Below are positions 1-9,130 of a stretch of DNA of 53,393 bases, piece by piece (the stretch's first letter is position 1; each line of letters opens with the position of its first letter). Location of the stretch: assembly GCA_024690405.1 (NCBI GenBank), contig JAILCU010000014.1:1-53393 (forward strand), given 5' to 3'. Source of the DNA: Bacteroidales bacterium. GTDB taxonomy: Bacteria; Bacteroidota; Bacteroidia; Bacteroidales; Bacteroidaceae. The position numbers and the translations under genes are program-made. The notes under the pieces were generated by a model. It saw only the letters and a list, made by a program, of their open reading frames with translations. It was not told where the DNA came from and did no database searches.

Positions 1-28
1 TCCGGTCGCCTTCTTCCCGGCCGCTGTG

Positions 29-48
29 CCCTCGCCATTAGGCGAGGG
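29..48. repeat. perfect 8-bp hairpin in spacer after trpD
   Basis: CCCTCGCC and GGCGAGGG face each other across a four-base loop (ATTA), in the spacer just downstream of trpD on the minus strand. There is no T-run on either side, so it is not a convincing intrinsic terminator. It resembles the other short GC-rich hairpins in operon spacers of this window but shares no sequence with them. Confidence 0.6.
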
Positions 49-80
49 TCCCGCTGCCTTCCCTCTGACCGCCTTTCTGC

Positions 81-1091
81 TTACGAATTGATTTCCTTGA
101 ACTTTTGGAAAGACTTGAGCGCCTTGCCGCTGTCGATGCTCTCGCGGGCAATATCAATGCATTCCTCGATGCTCTTGCTGCCTTTCTCCAGCACTTGGAT
201 GCCGAAGGCGGCATTGGCGAGAACGATGTTCTTCTGTGCGGGCAAGGCGCGATTCTCGAGTACGGAGTCGAAGATCTCTGCGGCCTCGAGTTCCGTGGCG
301 CCGCCAACGAGTTCTTCGGGCTTGGCGATGTTGAAGCCTAAGTCGGCGGGACGGAACAGGCGTTCGTAGTGATTGGTGGTTACCTTGAAATCACCCGTCA
401 GCGATATCTCGTCATACCCGTCGATGGAATGAACGATGGCGTAGTCGATGCCCAGGCGTTGGTACACCTGCTGGTAGAGTCGCATCTGGTCGAGATTGGC
501 AACGCCTAATAGTTGACATTGGGGACGGCTGGGGTTGACGAGCGGCCCCAGGAGGTTGAAGATCGTCGGGAATTGCAGCGCCTTGCGGATGGGGCCCACG
601 AATTTCATGGCGCGGGCGAAGAGTTGGGCGTGCAGGTAAACGATGCCTGCTTCTTCGAGCGAACGGTTGAGGCGGTCGACATCGGCCGTAAAACGGATTC
701 CGTGTTGTTCGATGACGTTGCTCGCACCTGAGACGGAGGTCGCAGCGTAGTTGCCGTGTTTGGCTACTTTGTAACCCGCACCTGCAATCACGAAACAGGA
801 TGTGGTGGAGATGTTGAAGGTGTTCTTGCGGTCGCCACCGGTGCCCACGACGTCGATATATCGGTCGGCATCGAGCAAGGCCGGAACGCCCGTCTCGAGG
901 ATGCCGTCGCGGAAACCGAGGAGCTCGTCTACGGTAACGCCTCGCATCTGCAGGGCGGTGAGCAGGGCCGTGACTTGCTCGTGTGGGATTTCTTCTTGGG
1001 TGATGGCTACGAGGATGTCGTGCATCTCCTCGCGGGAGAGAACTTCGTGACGCAGAATGCGCTCGAGGACGGATTTCATTGATTGTGTCAT
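81..1091 (-). CDS. trpD: anthranilate phosphoribosyltransferase
   Basis: Transfers phosphoribose from PRPP to anthranilate, the second committed step of tryptophan synthesis, in the cytoplasm. The 336-residue length fits stand-alone TrpD. The glycine-rich PRPP loop GTGGDRKNTFNIST is present, and so are the KHGN segment and the VHSIDGYDEIS region near the middle. It is the last complete gene of the trpB-E-G-D series in the window. trpC, trpF and trpA are expected to the left but lie outside. The 58-bp gap to trpG and the shared strand indicate one operon. The start chosen is the ATG at 1091, which gives the usual N-terminus before the RHEVLS segment. Confidence 0.96.
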   Translation of the reverse strand: MTQSMKSVLERILRHEVLSREEMHDILVAITQEEIPHEQVTALLTALQMRGVTVDELLGFRDGILETGVPALLDADRYIDVVGTGGDRKNTFNISTTSCFVIAGAGYKVAKHGNYAATSVSGASNVIEQHGIRFTADVDRLNRSLEEAGIVYLHAQLFARAMKFVGPIRKALQFPTIFNLLGPLVNPSRPQCQLLGVANLDQMRLYQQVYQRLGIDYAIVHSIDGYDEISLTGDFKVTTNHYERLFRPADLGFNIAKPEELVGGATELEAAEIFDSVLENRALPAQKNIVLANAAFGIQVLEKGSKSIEECIDIARESIDSGKALKSFQKFKEINS

Positions 1092-1149
1092 GTTGTTTAT
1101 GATGATGATGATGTTGTGTCAGGGTTTGTTAAATAATATGGAAGTGAAG

Positions 1150-1719
1150 TCAGGCGGGCATCTCCAACCAGTTGCGGAGCATCGCGGCGCCATCAGGGGT
1201 AAGCACGCTCTCGGGGTGGAACTGGATGCCGCGGATGTTGAGCGAGCGATGGCGGAGGGCCATAATCTGTCCCTCTTCGCTCTCGGCCGTGATCTCGAGA
1301 CAATCCGGAAAACCCTCGCGTGCAACGACCCAGGAATGGTAGCGTCCTACAAGGGGCGAGTCCGACAATCCGTTGAAAAGCGGATCGGGCGCGGTGACGT
1401 AAATGGGCGTCTGTACGCCGTGGAAGACGTCGCTCAGGTTCTCCAGCCGGGCACCGAATGCCTCGCCGATGGCCTGATGGCCTAAGCATACGCCCAGAAT
1501 GGGCTTCTTTCCGGCATAAGCACGGATGACATCCAGGAGGAGACCTGCCTCCGAGGGAATACCCGGACCGGGGGAAAGGATAATGCGGTCATAGTCCGCT
1601 AAATCGGCCAGTGCAAATTGGTCGTTGCGGACCGTATTGCATTCGGCGCCAAGCTGTTTCACCAAGTGTGAAAGATTGAAGGTGAAACTATCGTAGTTGT
1701 CTATGATGATGATTTTCAT
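1150..1719 (-). CDS. trpG: anthranilate synthase, glutamine amidotransferase subunit
   Basis: Class I glutaminase that feeds ammonia to TrpE for anthranilate synthesis. The N-terminus MKIIIIDNYDSFTFNL is the family signature. The nucleophile elbow GVCLGHQ carries the catalytic Cys (about residue 79) and the FHPES motif near the C-terminus supplies His and Glu. At 189 residues it is a normal stand-alone TrpG. It is transcribed after trpE, from which it is separated by an unusually long 206-bp spacer filled with repeats (see 1788-1920), and before trpD. Confidence 0.96.
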   Translation of the reverse strand: MKIIIIDNYDSFTFNLSHLVKQLGAECNTVRNDQFALADLADYDRIILSPGPGIPSEAGLLLDVIRAYAGKKPILGVCLGHQAIGEAFGARLENLSDVFHGVQTPIYVTAPDPLFNGLSDSPLVGRYHSWVVAREGFPDCLEITAESEEGQIMALRHRSLNIRGIQFHPESVLTPDGAAMLRNWLEMPA

Positions 1720-1787
1720 TTTTACCTGCTCTTTCCGAGCCTTTTTTATGATTTATAATACTCTTTTCTTTCAAGAACTCAAGCGCT

Positions 1788-1800
1788 CGACCTTTGGTCG
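1788..1800 (+). repeat. dispersed hairpin family H2, copy 1
   Basis: CGACC-TTT-GGTCG, followed by CTCCACACTTGGAGAACTC. The same hairpin with the same flank recurs at 9155, 9202 (both reversed) and 35720 (reversed). It lies in the trpE-trpG spacer, in the opposite orientation to the genes. Confidence 0.7.
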
Positions 1801-1808
1801 CTCCACAC

Positions 1809-1920
1809 TTGGAGAACTCAAAAACTCAACCGTCCCCCGTGGGTCGAGTGTATGGCGGTTCGTCCGCCATATCACCCCCGCTCAAAAACTCAAAAATTCA
1901 CAAACTTAAAAACTCACGAC
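1809..1920 (+). repeat. phrase repeat tract with dispersed hairpin H1, copy 1
   Basis: Tandem copies of an AACTCAAAA-type phrase flank a perfect hairpin at 1851-1871: stem TATGGCGG / CCGCCATA, loop TTCGT. The hairpin is preceded by GTGGGTCGAGTG and followed by a CCCCCGCTCAAAAACTC segment. Three more copies with the same flanks lie at 9260, 10585 and 44196. In this copy the element points against the trp genes. Confidence 0.8.
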
Positions 1921-1925
1921 CTCAC

Positions 1926-3377
1926 TCACACCCCCTCTGCCGCTTGAATCGCCTTGCGCAGCGCACCGAGTTTGTTGTTGACTTCCTGCAACTCATATTC
2001 CACGTCGCTCTTGGCAACGATTCCACTGCCGGCCTGGAACCACAGTTCGCCGCCGCGGCTTACGAAGGTGCGGATGGTGATGGCTTGGTTGAGCGAACCG
2101 TCGAGGCCGAGGAAACCGATGCAGCCGCCGTAGGCTCCGCGGTTGTGGGGCTCGATGTCTGTGATCAGTTGCATCGCACGCACCTTGGGCGCTCCTGAGA
2201 GCGTGCCGGCAGGGAAGGTGTCGATGAAGGCGCGGATGGGTGAGGCATTACTGTCGAGCTTTCCGCTGACGCGACTCACGAGGTGAATGACGTGCGAATA
2301 GAACTGCATGTCCTTGAAGAAATCTACGTGCACATCGTGGCAGTTGCGGCTCAGGTCGTTGCGTGCCAGGTCCACGAGCATCACATGCTCCGCGTTCTCC
2401 TTCGGGTCGTCGCGCAGGTATTGGGCTGCACGGCGGTCCTCCTCGCGGTTGCCTGTGCGGCGGGTGGTGCCGGCGATGGGGTCGATGTAGGCCGTTGTGC
2501 CTTGAATGCGGCAGTGGGTCTCTGGTGAGGAGCCGAAGATGCGGAAACCTCCAAAGTCAAAATAGAACAGGTAGGGCGAGGGATTGATGCTGCGCAGGGC
2601 TCGGTACAGTTGGAAATCGTCGCCCGTGAAACGCTGCGTGAAACGGCGTGAGAGCACAATCTGGAACACATCGCCGCGCAGGCAGTGCTGGATACCGCGA
2701 CGGATGTTGGCGCGGTGCTCATCGTCGGTCAGCGTGGACGCGACGGGACCTTCGGCATGGAAAGGGTAGGGGGTTGCAAAGCCCTCGCAGCAGCGGTGGC
2801 GCAGTTCGTCCAAACGGCTCGTTTCGCCATCCGCCAGGAGTTCTATCAGCGTCATCGAGTTGTTGAAATGGTCGAAGACAACGACATATTTATAAAGGAT
2901 ATACAGCAGGTCGGGGGCATCGTTCTCGTCGCGCGTTTCGTCCTTGACGGGAATCTGCTCGAAATAGCGCACGGCATTGAACGTGGTGTAGCCGTACAGA
3001 CCGCAGAATTCGGCACCTTCGCCCTTCACGCTGAAACGCGCGAGAAACGACTCGATGGCCTCCGCACACTCTCCACTGGCCGACGAAGGTGCGTCCACGC
3101 CTTTTCCGTTCAACGCTGGCGAAGTGCCTGAGGCTCCGAATGGCGACGTCGTCGTGCTTCCGTCGGGAAGGCTCACCGTGACCTGATCGTGGCCGATGCC
3201 GATGGAGGCAAGGGGCTGCAGGGCGATGAACGACCGCGCATTCTCGTTGCTGTGATAGTCGCTCGACTCCATCAATGCGCTCTGGGGATACAACCCCCGG
3301 ACGCGCAGGTATACGCTTACCGGTGTGTGCAGGTCACCCAAAATATGTTGTGTTGCTGTAGTATAATGAAATGACAT
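1926..3377 (-). CDS. trpE: anthranilate synthase, aminase subunit
   Basis: Converts chorismate plus ammonia (from TrpG) to anthranilate. It is the feedback-controlled first step of the pathway. The N-terminal LMESSDYHSNENARS segment corresponds to the LLES tryptophan-binding motif. The chorismate-binding core holds IAGTTRRTGNREED, LVDLARNDLSR and FPAGTLSGAPKVRAM, and ends in YGGCIGFLGLDG and the VAKSDVEYE motif. The protein has 483 residues. A Ser/Gly/Thr-rich stretch at about residues 72-105 is a low-complexity insertion between the two parts of the N-terminal domain. It follows trpB by 119 bp. Confidence 0.96.
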   Translation of the reverse strand: MSFHYTTATQHILGDLHTPVSVYLRVRGLYPQSALMESSDYHSNENARSFIALQPLASIGIGHDQVTVSLPDGSTTTSPFGASGTSPALNGKGVDAPSSASGECAEAIESFLARFSVKGEGAEFCGLYGYTTFNAVRYFEQIPVKDETRDENDAPDLLYILYKYVVVFDHFNNSMTLIELLADGETSRLDELRHRCCEGFATPYPFHAEGPVASTLTDDEHRANIRRGIQHCLRGDVFQIVLSRRFTQRFTGDDFQLYRALRSINPSPYLFYFDFGGFRIFGSSPETHCRIQGTTAYIDPIAGTTRRTGNREEDRRAAQYLRDDPKENAEHVMLVDLARNDLSRNCHDVHVDFFKDMQFYSHVIHLVSRVSGKLDSNASPIRAFIDTFPAGTLSGAPKVRAMQLITDIEPHNRGAYGGCIGFLGLDGSLNQAITIRTFVSRGGELWFQAGSGIVAKSDVEYELQEVNNKLGALRKAIQAAEGV

Positions 3378-3462
3378 AGTGTTTTATTTTTTAGTGATTA
3401 TTTCAGCCCCCTTTCAAAAGGGCCCCGTATTTCTCTCCAGTCCCCTATCTTCAATTCAAAGG

Positions 3463-3496
3463 AAACGCGAATTTTTCATTTTTCACTTTTCACTAT
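3463..3496 (-). repeat. phrase repeat in trpB-trpE spacer
   Basis: Repeated TTTTTCAC / TTTTCAC / TATTCAC units on the plus strand run right up to the trpB stop codon. This is one of several short tandem phrase tracts found between codirectional genes in this window. Confidence 0.5.
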
Positions 3497-4684
3497 TCAC
3501 TGATGAAGATGTTCCAGATACGTCCCCAAATCCTTGTCGCCTCTTCCGCTCACCGTGAGCACCACGACGTCGTCGGCCTTGAACTTCATCTTGGGGAGCA
3601 TGGCCAGTGCGTGGGCGCTTTCGAGGGCGGGAATGATGCCTTCCAGGCGGGTGAGTTCGTAGGCGGCGGCGAGGGCTTCGTCGTCGTTGATGGCCATCAC
3701 GGTAGCCCGTCCGCTGCGGGCCAGATGGGCGTGGAGCGGACCGATGCCGGGATAGTCGAGTCCGGCTGAGATGCTGTAGGGTTCTGTGATCTGGCCGTCT
3801 TCAGTCTGCATCACCAGGGTGCGGGCTCCGTGGATGATGCCTTCGGTGCCGCAGTGGATGGTGGCCGCCGTCTCGCCGCTGTCGATGCCGTGTCCTCCGG
3901 CTTCGCCCAGTACGATGCGCACGCGCTCGTCGTCGAGATAATGGTAGATGGTGCCGGCTGCATTCGAGCCGCCGCCCACGCAGGCCATGAGGTAATCGGG
4001 GTAGTCGCGCCCCTCGTGCTCCTGAATCTGTTGCTTGATCTCTTGTGAGATGACGCTCTGCAGGCGAGCCACCATGTCGGGGTAGGGGTGCGGCCCCACC
4101 GTGGAACCGATGATGTAGAAGGTGTCGGCGGGATGGCAGCACCAGTCGCGGATGGCTTCGTTCGTGGCATCCTTCAGCGTCTTGTTGCCGCTCTCCACCG
4201 GGAAGACTTCGGCGCCCAGCATGCGCATGCGTTCCACATTCACGTGCTGGCGTGCCACGTCTGTGGCTCCCATATACACGCGGCAGGGCATGTTCATCAG
4301 CGCGCAGACCGTGGCTGTGGCCACTCCGTGCTGTCCCGCACCTGTCTCGGCGATGATGCGTTTCTTGCCCATGCGCTTGGCCAGGAGGATCTGCCCGATG
4401 GCATTGTTGATTTTGTGGGCACCTGTGTGGTTCAGGTCCTCGCGCTTCAGATAGAGGCGGCAGCCGTAGCGCTCGCTCATGCGTTTGGCCAGATACAGGG
4501 GACTGGGACGGCCGACATAGTCGCGCAGGAGCTGATGGTATTCTTGCCTGAAATCCTCGCTTTCAATGATATCGAGGTATTGGCGTTTCAGGTCCTCCAC
4601 CGTCTTGTAGAGAATTTCGGGTACATAAGCACCGCCGTAGTTGCCGTAGTAGCCGTTGATGTTGATGTTGTTGCTTTGTGTCAT
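3497..4684 (-). CDS. trpB: tryptophan synthase beta chain
   Basis: PLP enzyme joining indole and serine to give tryptophan, normally as an alpha2-beta2 complex with TrpA. The PLP lysine sits in LNHTGAHKINNA (HK at about residues 86-87), GAGQHGVATA and the glycine-rich phosphate cradle CVGGGSNAAG are present, and the end carries VVLTVSGRGDKD. The start at 4684 (MTQSNNINING) gives 395 residues, the usual size. An in-frame ATG at 4771 would add 29 residues with no family precedent and would reach almost into the attenuator. It is the first structural gene after the leader and attenuator. Confidence 0.96.
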   Translation of the reverse strand: MTQSNNININGYYGNYGGAYVPEILYKTVEDLKRQYLDIIESEDFRQEYHQLLRDYVGRPSPLYLAKRMSERYGCRLYLKREDLNHTGAHKINNAIGQILLAKRMGKKRIIAETGAGQHGVATATVCALMNMPCRVYMGATDVARQHVNVERMRMLGAEVFPVESGNKTLKDATNEAIRDWCCHPADTFYIIGSTVGPHPYPDMVARLQSVISQEIKQQIQEHEGRDYPDYLMACVGGGSNAAGTIYHYLDDERVRIVLGEAGGHGIDSGETAATIHCGTEGIIHGARTLVMQTEDGQITEPYSISAGLDYPGIGPLHAHLARSGRATVMAINDDEALAAAYELTRLEGIIPALESAHALAMLPKMKFKADDVVVLTVSGRGDKDLGTYLEHLHQ

Positions 4685-4789
4685 GTATGTTGAAATGTTT
4701 AGTGTTGCAGATTGGGGGCACTGTCGGGGGGGGGAGATGTGAATGTGTTGTGCAGTGAGGTCGTGTGTCAAATGAATGGGTGTCGTTCA

Positions 4790-4823
4790 AAAAGAAAAAG
4801 ACCTGTCGTGATTGCGACAGGCC
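4790..4823 (-). terminator. attenuator-type intrinsic terminator of the trp leader
   Basis: On the minus strand GGCCTGTCG pairs with CGACAGGTC (nine pairs, one of them G-U) around the loop CAATCA, and is followed directly by TTTTTCTTTTT. It lies between the leader peptide and trpB, about 105 bases before the trpB start, and points the same way. That position means it would stop transcription before the structural genes unless overridden. Confidence 0.85.
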
Positions 4824-4872
4824 TTTTACTATAATTATAAGATATTTCTTTATAGGTATACGGCAACGCTCC

Positions 4873-4923
4873 TCACGACTTTTTAGGACTTGAGTTACGC
4901 CACCACCAATATTTGTTTGTCAT
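4873..4923 (-). CDS. trpL: trp operon leader peptide with three consecutive Trp codons
   Basis: A 16-codon reading frame, MTNKYWWWRNSSPKKS, with TGG TGG TGG at 4908-4900. An in-frame ATG at 4932 would lengthen it to 19 residues (MKRMTNKY...). It starts just downstream of a TAnnTTTG promoter and ends 50 bases before the attenuator hairpin. The layout is that of classical ribosome-mediated attenuation: stalling at Trp codons when charged tRNA-Trp is scarce would change folding of the downstream RNA. In support, GGTGGCGT, which covers the last two Trp codons (4904-4897), can pair with GCGTTGCC (4869-4862) just after the stop codon, using several G-U pairs. I could not find a strong 2:3 antiterminator by eye. 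Confidence 0.82.
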   Translation of the reverse strand: MTNKYWWWRNSSPKKS

Positions 4924-4940
4924 TCGTTTCATTTCGGGAG

Positions 4941-4948
4941 CAAAAGTA
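4941..4948 (-). promoter_or_regulatory. promoter -7 box of the trp operon
   Basis: TACTTTTG matches the Bacteroidetes -7 consensus TAnnTTTG. GTTG lies 20 bases upstream as a -33 candidate (three of four bases of TTTG). Initiation just downstream would give a transcript starting a few bases before the leader peptide. Confidence 0.75.
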
Positions 4949-5063
4949 GGCATTTGTGTTCAATCCGACAACAAAAAGAAGAAAAAAATGATAAAAAAGA
5001 TAGAAAAAAGTGCTTTTGCTGTCTTAAAAAAGGGAAAAACGCATTTTATTGGCAGATTTTATG

Positions 5064-5071
5064 TAAATTTG
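5064..5071 (+). promoter_or_regulatory. promoter -7 box
   Basis: TAAATTTG followed by C, 26 bases before the ATG at 5098. It faces away from the trp promoter, so 4941-5071 is a divergent promoter region. Confidence 0.65.
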
Positions 5072-5097
5072 CACCCGTTTACAAAACAAATCATATC

Positions 5098-5685
5098 ATG
5101 AATTTATATATCCGATATTTCGATGATGAATGTGTGGTGAGGAATGCCGACGAGGCGTTGCAGTTTATCAGCACGATTCAGGACTTCAACATCACTCCGG
5201 AGTTTGAGGCTGATTTCCGCGTTTATGCGCAGAGCGACATGCCTTATCCCAAGAGATATAAGGTTCGCGCGCGTGTGTACTTTATTGTTATTAAAACAAC
5301 GGCCTCCACATTGGAAGAGTTCAAGGCCAACGGCAAGGGTGGGGCGGAAACGGAGACGGCTCCTGTCGAACCACGCCAACAAATCCTGCGACCCAAGGAG
5401 CTGCTCCAGAAGCGCCTGAACGACCCAATGCCGGGATGGTACGAAGGCACCGTGCATTTCAAGCGTGTCGTGGTGGTGCCACAAACGGGCAAGTTCGACT
5501 ACAAGGACACCACCTTTGTCGCACGCGTCAAGGCGCTCAGCCCGCAGGACTGCTACAATCGCATCATCGACCATCTGCGCACACGGGCCGACGTTGATCC
5601 GCGCAGTCAGTTCCCCTCCGTCAAGGGCAAGAACTTCCAGTATGCCTATCTGGGACTTAAACCTTATTCCGAAATCAATGTCTAA
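5098..5685 (+). CDS. conserved hypothetical protein, 195 aa
   Basis: I do not recognise a named family. The start at 5098 (MNLYIRYFDDECVVRN) lies just after a TAnnTTTG box. The open frame extends upstream to 4954, but that part is lysine/cysteine-rich and runs through the promoter. The protein has no signal peptide or membrane segment. It is a soluble mixed alpha/beta protein with a polar linker at about residues 78-100 (ANGKGGAETETAPVEPRQ) and a conserved-looking C-terminal half. The TPR gene follows after 53 bp without its own clear promoter, so the two are probably cotranscribed. Confidence 0.8.
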   Translation: MNLYIRYFDDECVVRNADEALQFISTIQDFNITPEFEADFRVYAQSDMPYPKRYKVRARVYFIVIKTTASTLEEFKANGKGGAETETAPVEPRQQILRPKELLQKRLNDPMPGWYEGTVHFKRVVVVPQTGKFDYKDTTFVARVKALSPQDCYNRIIDHLRTRADVDPRSQFPSVKGKNFQYAYLGLKPYSEINV

Positions 5686-5738
5686 ATCGGTAGAACAACA
5701 AAACAAGGATTTTTAGTAACCTCTAATAATAAACAACG

Positions 5739-7130
5739 ATGAAAATGAAGAAATTATTTCTGGCCGTTTGTGTAGCAGTCTTCGCCGCTCCGGCCATGGC
5801 ACAATACGAAGGAACCCAGTGGTACGAGCGCATCGGAACAGGCGAGGACAGCCTCCGCACGCGCCAGAACCTCAGCATGTTCCAGATGGCCATCAACAGT
5901 TCCAACTGGACCGAGGCCTACGACGTCTGGAAACCGGTCTTCGACAAGGCGCCCTTCTCGCAGATGGGTATCTACACCAACGGCGCCTACATGCTCGCCA
6001 TGCTCATCTCCGGGGAACAGGATGCCGCCAAGCGTCAGCAGTACTTCCAGGAACTGATGAACGTCTACGATACCCGCGTCAAGAACCTCGAGGGACTCAA
6101 CTCCTTCACCCGCGTTGACCGTCGTGCCACCGAGGGCGACGTCATCGCCCGCAAGGCCTACGACTACGCAGCCTATGCGCCCAAATGCGACCCCGCCTAT
6201 ACCCTCGACAAGGCCTACAACCTCTTCTCCGACGGTATCAGCAAGATCAACGAGTTCGGCGGTCGCGAGGTCGAAGGCTTCGTCCTCGACATGTTCTTCC
6301 GCGTCAGCTATGCCAAGTACCAGGCCGACAACAACGGCTTCCGCGAGCAGTTCCTCCAGGACTACCTCGAGAGCAAGGAGGTCTGCGACAAGATGCTCCA
6401 ACTGGCCAAGGAAGAGCCCGACACTGCCAAGGCTCGCAAGATTGTCGAGAAGTACGACGCGCCCCTCAACACCATCGAAGGTCTCTTCGCCGAGTCCAAG
6501 GCAGCTGACCGCGACCAGATCATCGCCATCTTCACACCCAAGGTCGAGGCCAACAAGGACAACCTCTCTTACCTGAAGAGCGCGCTCACCGTCATGGCCG
6601 CCAACGACTGCGACGATACCCCCGTCTACTACAAGGCTGCTGAGTACGCCTACAACATCGAGCCCTCCTACGAGTCCGCCATCGGTACCGCCCAGAAGTA
6701 CTACAAGGACGGTCAGGCCGCCAAGAGCGTAGAGTACTACAACAAGGCCATCGAACTCTGCCAGAGCGACAACCTCAAGGGCAACATCGCCCTCCGCGTG
6801 GCGGCCGCCATGCGTAAGAGCGGCGACTTCAAGAGCGCCTACGCCTATCTCGACAAGGCCGCACAGTACAACCCCGACCTCGAGGGCAAGTGCTTCATGC
6901 AGCGCGCCAACATCGCCACCAAGGCCAAGAACTATGCCGAGGCCAAGGCTTATTGCGACAAGGCTGCAGCCGCCGACATCACCCTCGCCGGACAGGCACA
7001 GCGTCTGAAAACCAACATCCAGACCGTGGAGCGCCACAATGCCGAGTACGCTGCACAGAAGGCTGCTTACGACAAGCAGCAGGCTGAGATGAAGGCCGAG
7101 GAAGACTTCTGGAAGGCCGGGAAGAAATAA
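5739..7130 (+). CDS. exported tetratricopeptide-repeat protein
   Basis: The 463-residue product begins with a Sec signal peptide (MKMKKLFLAVCVAVFAAPAMAQ), so it is periplasmic or surface exposed. TPR-like helical pairs are clearest at about residues 295-440 (AAKSVEYYNKAIEL, SGDFKSAYAYLDKAAQYNP, AKNYAEAKAYCDKAAAA). The C-terminus is a charged helix. Codon use is extremely biased (AAG, GCC, GAC, ATC, CTC nearly throughout), unlike the neighbouring genes, which suggests high expression. A terminator follows at once. TPR proteins serve as scaffolds; the partner cannot be told from the sequence. Confidence 0.88.
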   Translation: MKMKKLFLAVCVAVFAAPAMAQYEGTQWYERIGTGEDSLRTRQNLSMFQMAINSSNWTEAYDVWKPVFDKAPFSQMGIYTNGAYMLAMLISGEQDAAKRQQYFQELMNVYDTRVKNLEGLNSFTRVDRRATEGDVIARKAYDYAAYAPKCDPAYTLDKAYNLFSDGISKINEFGGREVEGFVLDMFFRVSYAKYQADNNGFREQFLQDYLESKEVCDKMLQLAKEEPDTAKARKIVEKYDAPLNTIEGLFAESKAADRDQIIAIFTPKVEANKDNLSYLKSALTVMAANDCDDTPVYYKAAEYAYNIEPSYESAIGTAQKYYKDGQAAKSVEYYNKAIELCQSDNLKGNIALRVAAAMRKSGDFKSAYAYLDKAAQYNPDLEGKCFMQRANIATKAKNYAEAKAYCDKAAAADITLAGQAQRLKTNIQTVERHNAEYAAQKAAYDKQQAEMKAEEDFWKAGKK

Positions 7131-7151
7131 CCCGCAAAATGATAATGACCA

Positions 7152-7181
7152 AAAGAGGGCACCAGCAATGGTGCCCTCTTT
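7152..7181 (+). terminator. intrinsic terminator after the TPR gene
   Basis: AAGAGGGCACC and GGTGCCCTCTT form an eleven-pair stem around AGCAAT, 20 bases after the stop codon. The T-run is short (TTTAG). Confidence 0.75.
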
Positions 7182-7235
7182 AGTTGTACGGATCAAAAGA
7201 AAGCAGAATCTCACAAAGGCAAGGATATCAGAGAA

Positions 7236-7341
7236 ACCCCTTGAACGGGGTTCACGACGGCCCCCGGTGGTTTGCCCTTATGACACACGTGTGTCATAAG
7301 GTAAAAACGTTGACGGGCATCGTAAACCGTGTTCAAGGGGT
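7236..7341. repeat. 106-bp concentric imperfect palindrome
   Basis: The outer arms ACCCCTTGAAC (7236-7246) and GTTCAAGGGGT (7331-7341) are perfect inverted repeats. The centre is a 26-bp perfect palindrome at 7276-7301 with half-site CCTTATGACACAC. Both share exactly the same midpoint (7288.5). Between them GGTTCACGACGGCCC on the left matches the complement of GGGCATCGTAAACC on the right with few changes. The element lies between the TPR gene and the convergent tRNA-Pro, and contains no gene. Confidence 0.85.
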
Positions 7342-7380
7342 CTTGCTGTAAGGATAGCAGAAAAGGGAAAGAAAAGGAAA

Positions 7381-7400
7381 AGGACGCCGCACGGCGTCCT
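7381..7400 (-). terminator. bidirectional terminator near tRNA-Pro
   Basis: AGGACGCCG-CA-CGGCGTCCT is a perfect nine-pair stem. On the minus strand it lies 19 bases past the tRNA and is followed by TTTCCTTTTCTTTCCC. On the plus strand CTTTCTT follows. It would serve the tRNA and could also stop readthrough from the TPR gene. Confidence 0.8.
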
Positions 7401-7419
7401 CTTTCTTGAAATCACTTTG

Positions 7420-7492
7420 TCGGGGTGACCCGACTCGAACGGGCGACCACCTGGTCCCAAACCAGGTGCGCTACCAACTGCGCTACACCCCG
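7420..7492 (-). tRNA. tRNA-Pro (anticodon TGG)
   Basis: On the minus strand the acceptor arms CGGGGTG and CACCCCG pair, the D-arm holds AGCGCAGTTGGTAGCGC, the anticodon stem CCTGG / CCAGG encloses TTTGGGA with anticodon TGG, and the T-arm contains GTTCGAGTC. The 3' CCA is not encoded (ACA follows). It has its own promoter and terminator. Confidence 0.96.
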
Positions 7493-7503
7493 GAAAGCGG
7501 ATG

Positions 7504-7535
7504 CAAAAGTACAACTTTCTTGTGATTTGGACAAA
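7504..7535 (-). promoter_or_regulatory. tRNA-Pro promoter
   Basis: TACTTTTG (7504-7511) with TTTG (7532-7535) exactly 20 bases upstream fits the Bacteroidetes -33/-7 consensus TTTG-N19-21-TAnnTTTG. Initiation would fall a few bases before the mature tRNA end. Confidence 0.8.
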
Positions 7536-7620
7536 TTTAGTTTGAAAAAAATGATGGTCGGGGACTATTTATATGGTAATGGTGGCATTTTTCGGGAAAA
7601 GAGCACCGGTGTAACCTTAT

Positions 7621-9096
<1,476 letters not shown>

Positions 9097-9130
9097 GATT
9101 TATGTTTAGTTGACGAGTTGGTCCTTTTAG

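Noticed and set aside
38..307. A small minus-strand frame at the left edge
   Set aside because: It overlaps trpD in another frame, is Ser/Arg-rich and has no recognisable features.
3497..4771. Longer TrpB starting at 4771
   Set aside because: The extra 29 residues are low-complexity and unlike other TrpB N-termini. The ATG at 4684 gives the normal length.
5754..7214. A 486-codon open frame antisense to the TPR gene
   Set aside because: It is a by-product of extreme codon bias on the plus strand. Its translation is Val/Leu/Gly-rich without motifs, while the plus frame has a signal peptide and TPR repeats.
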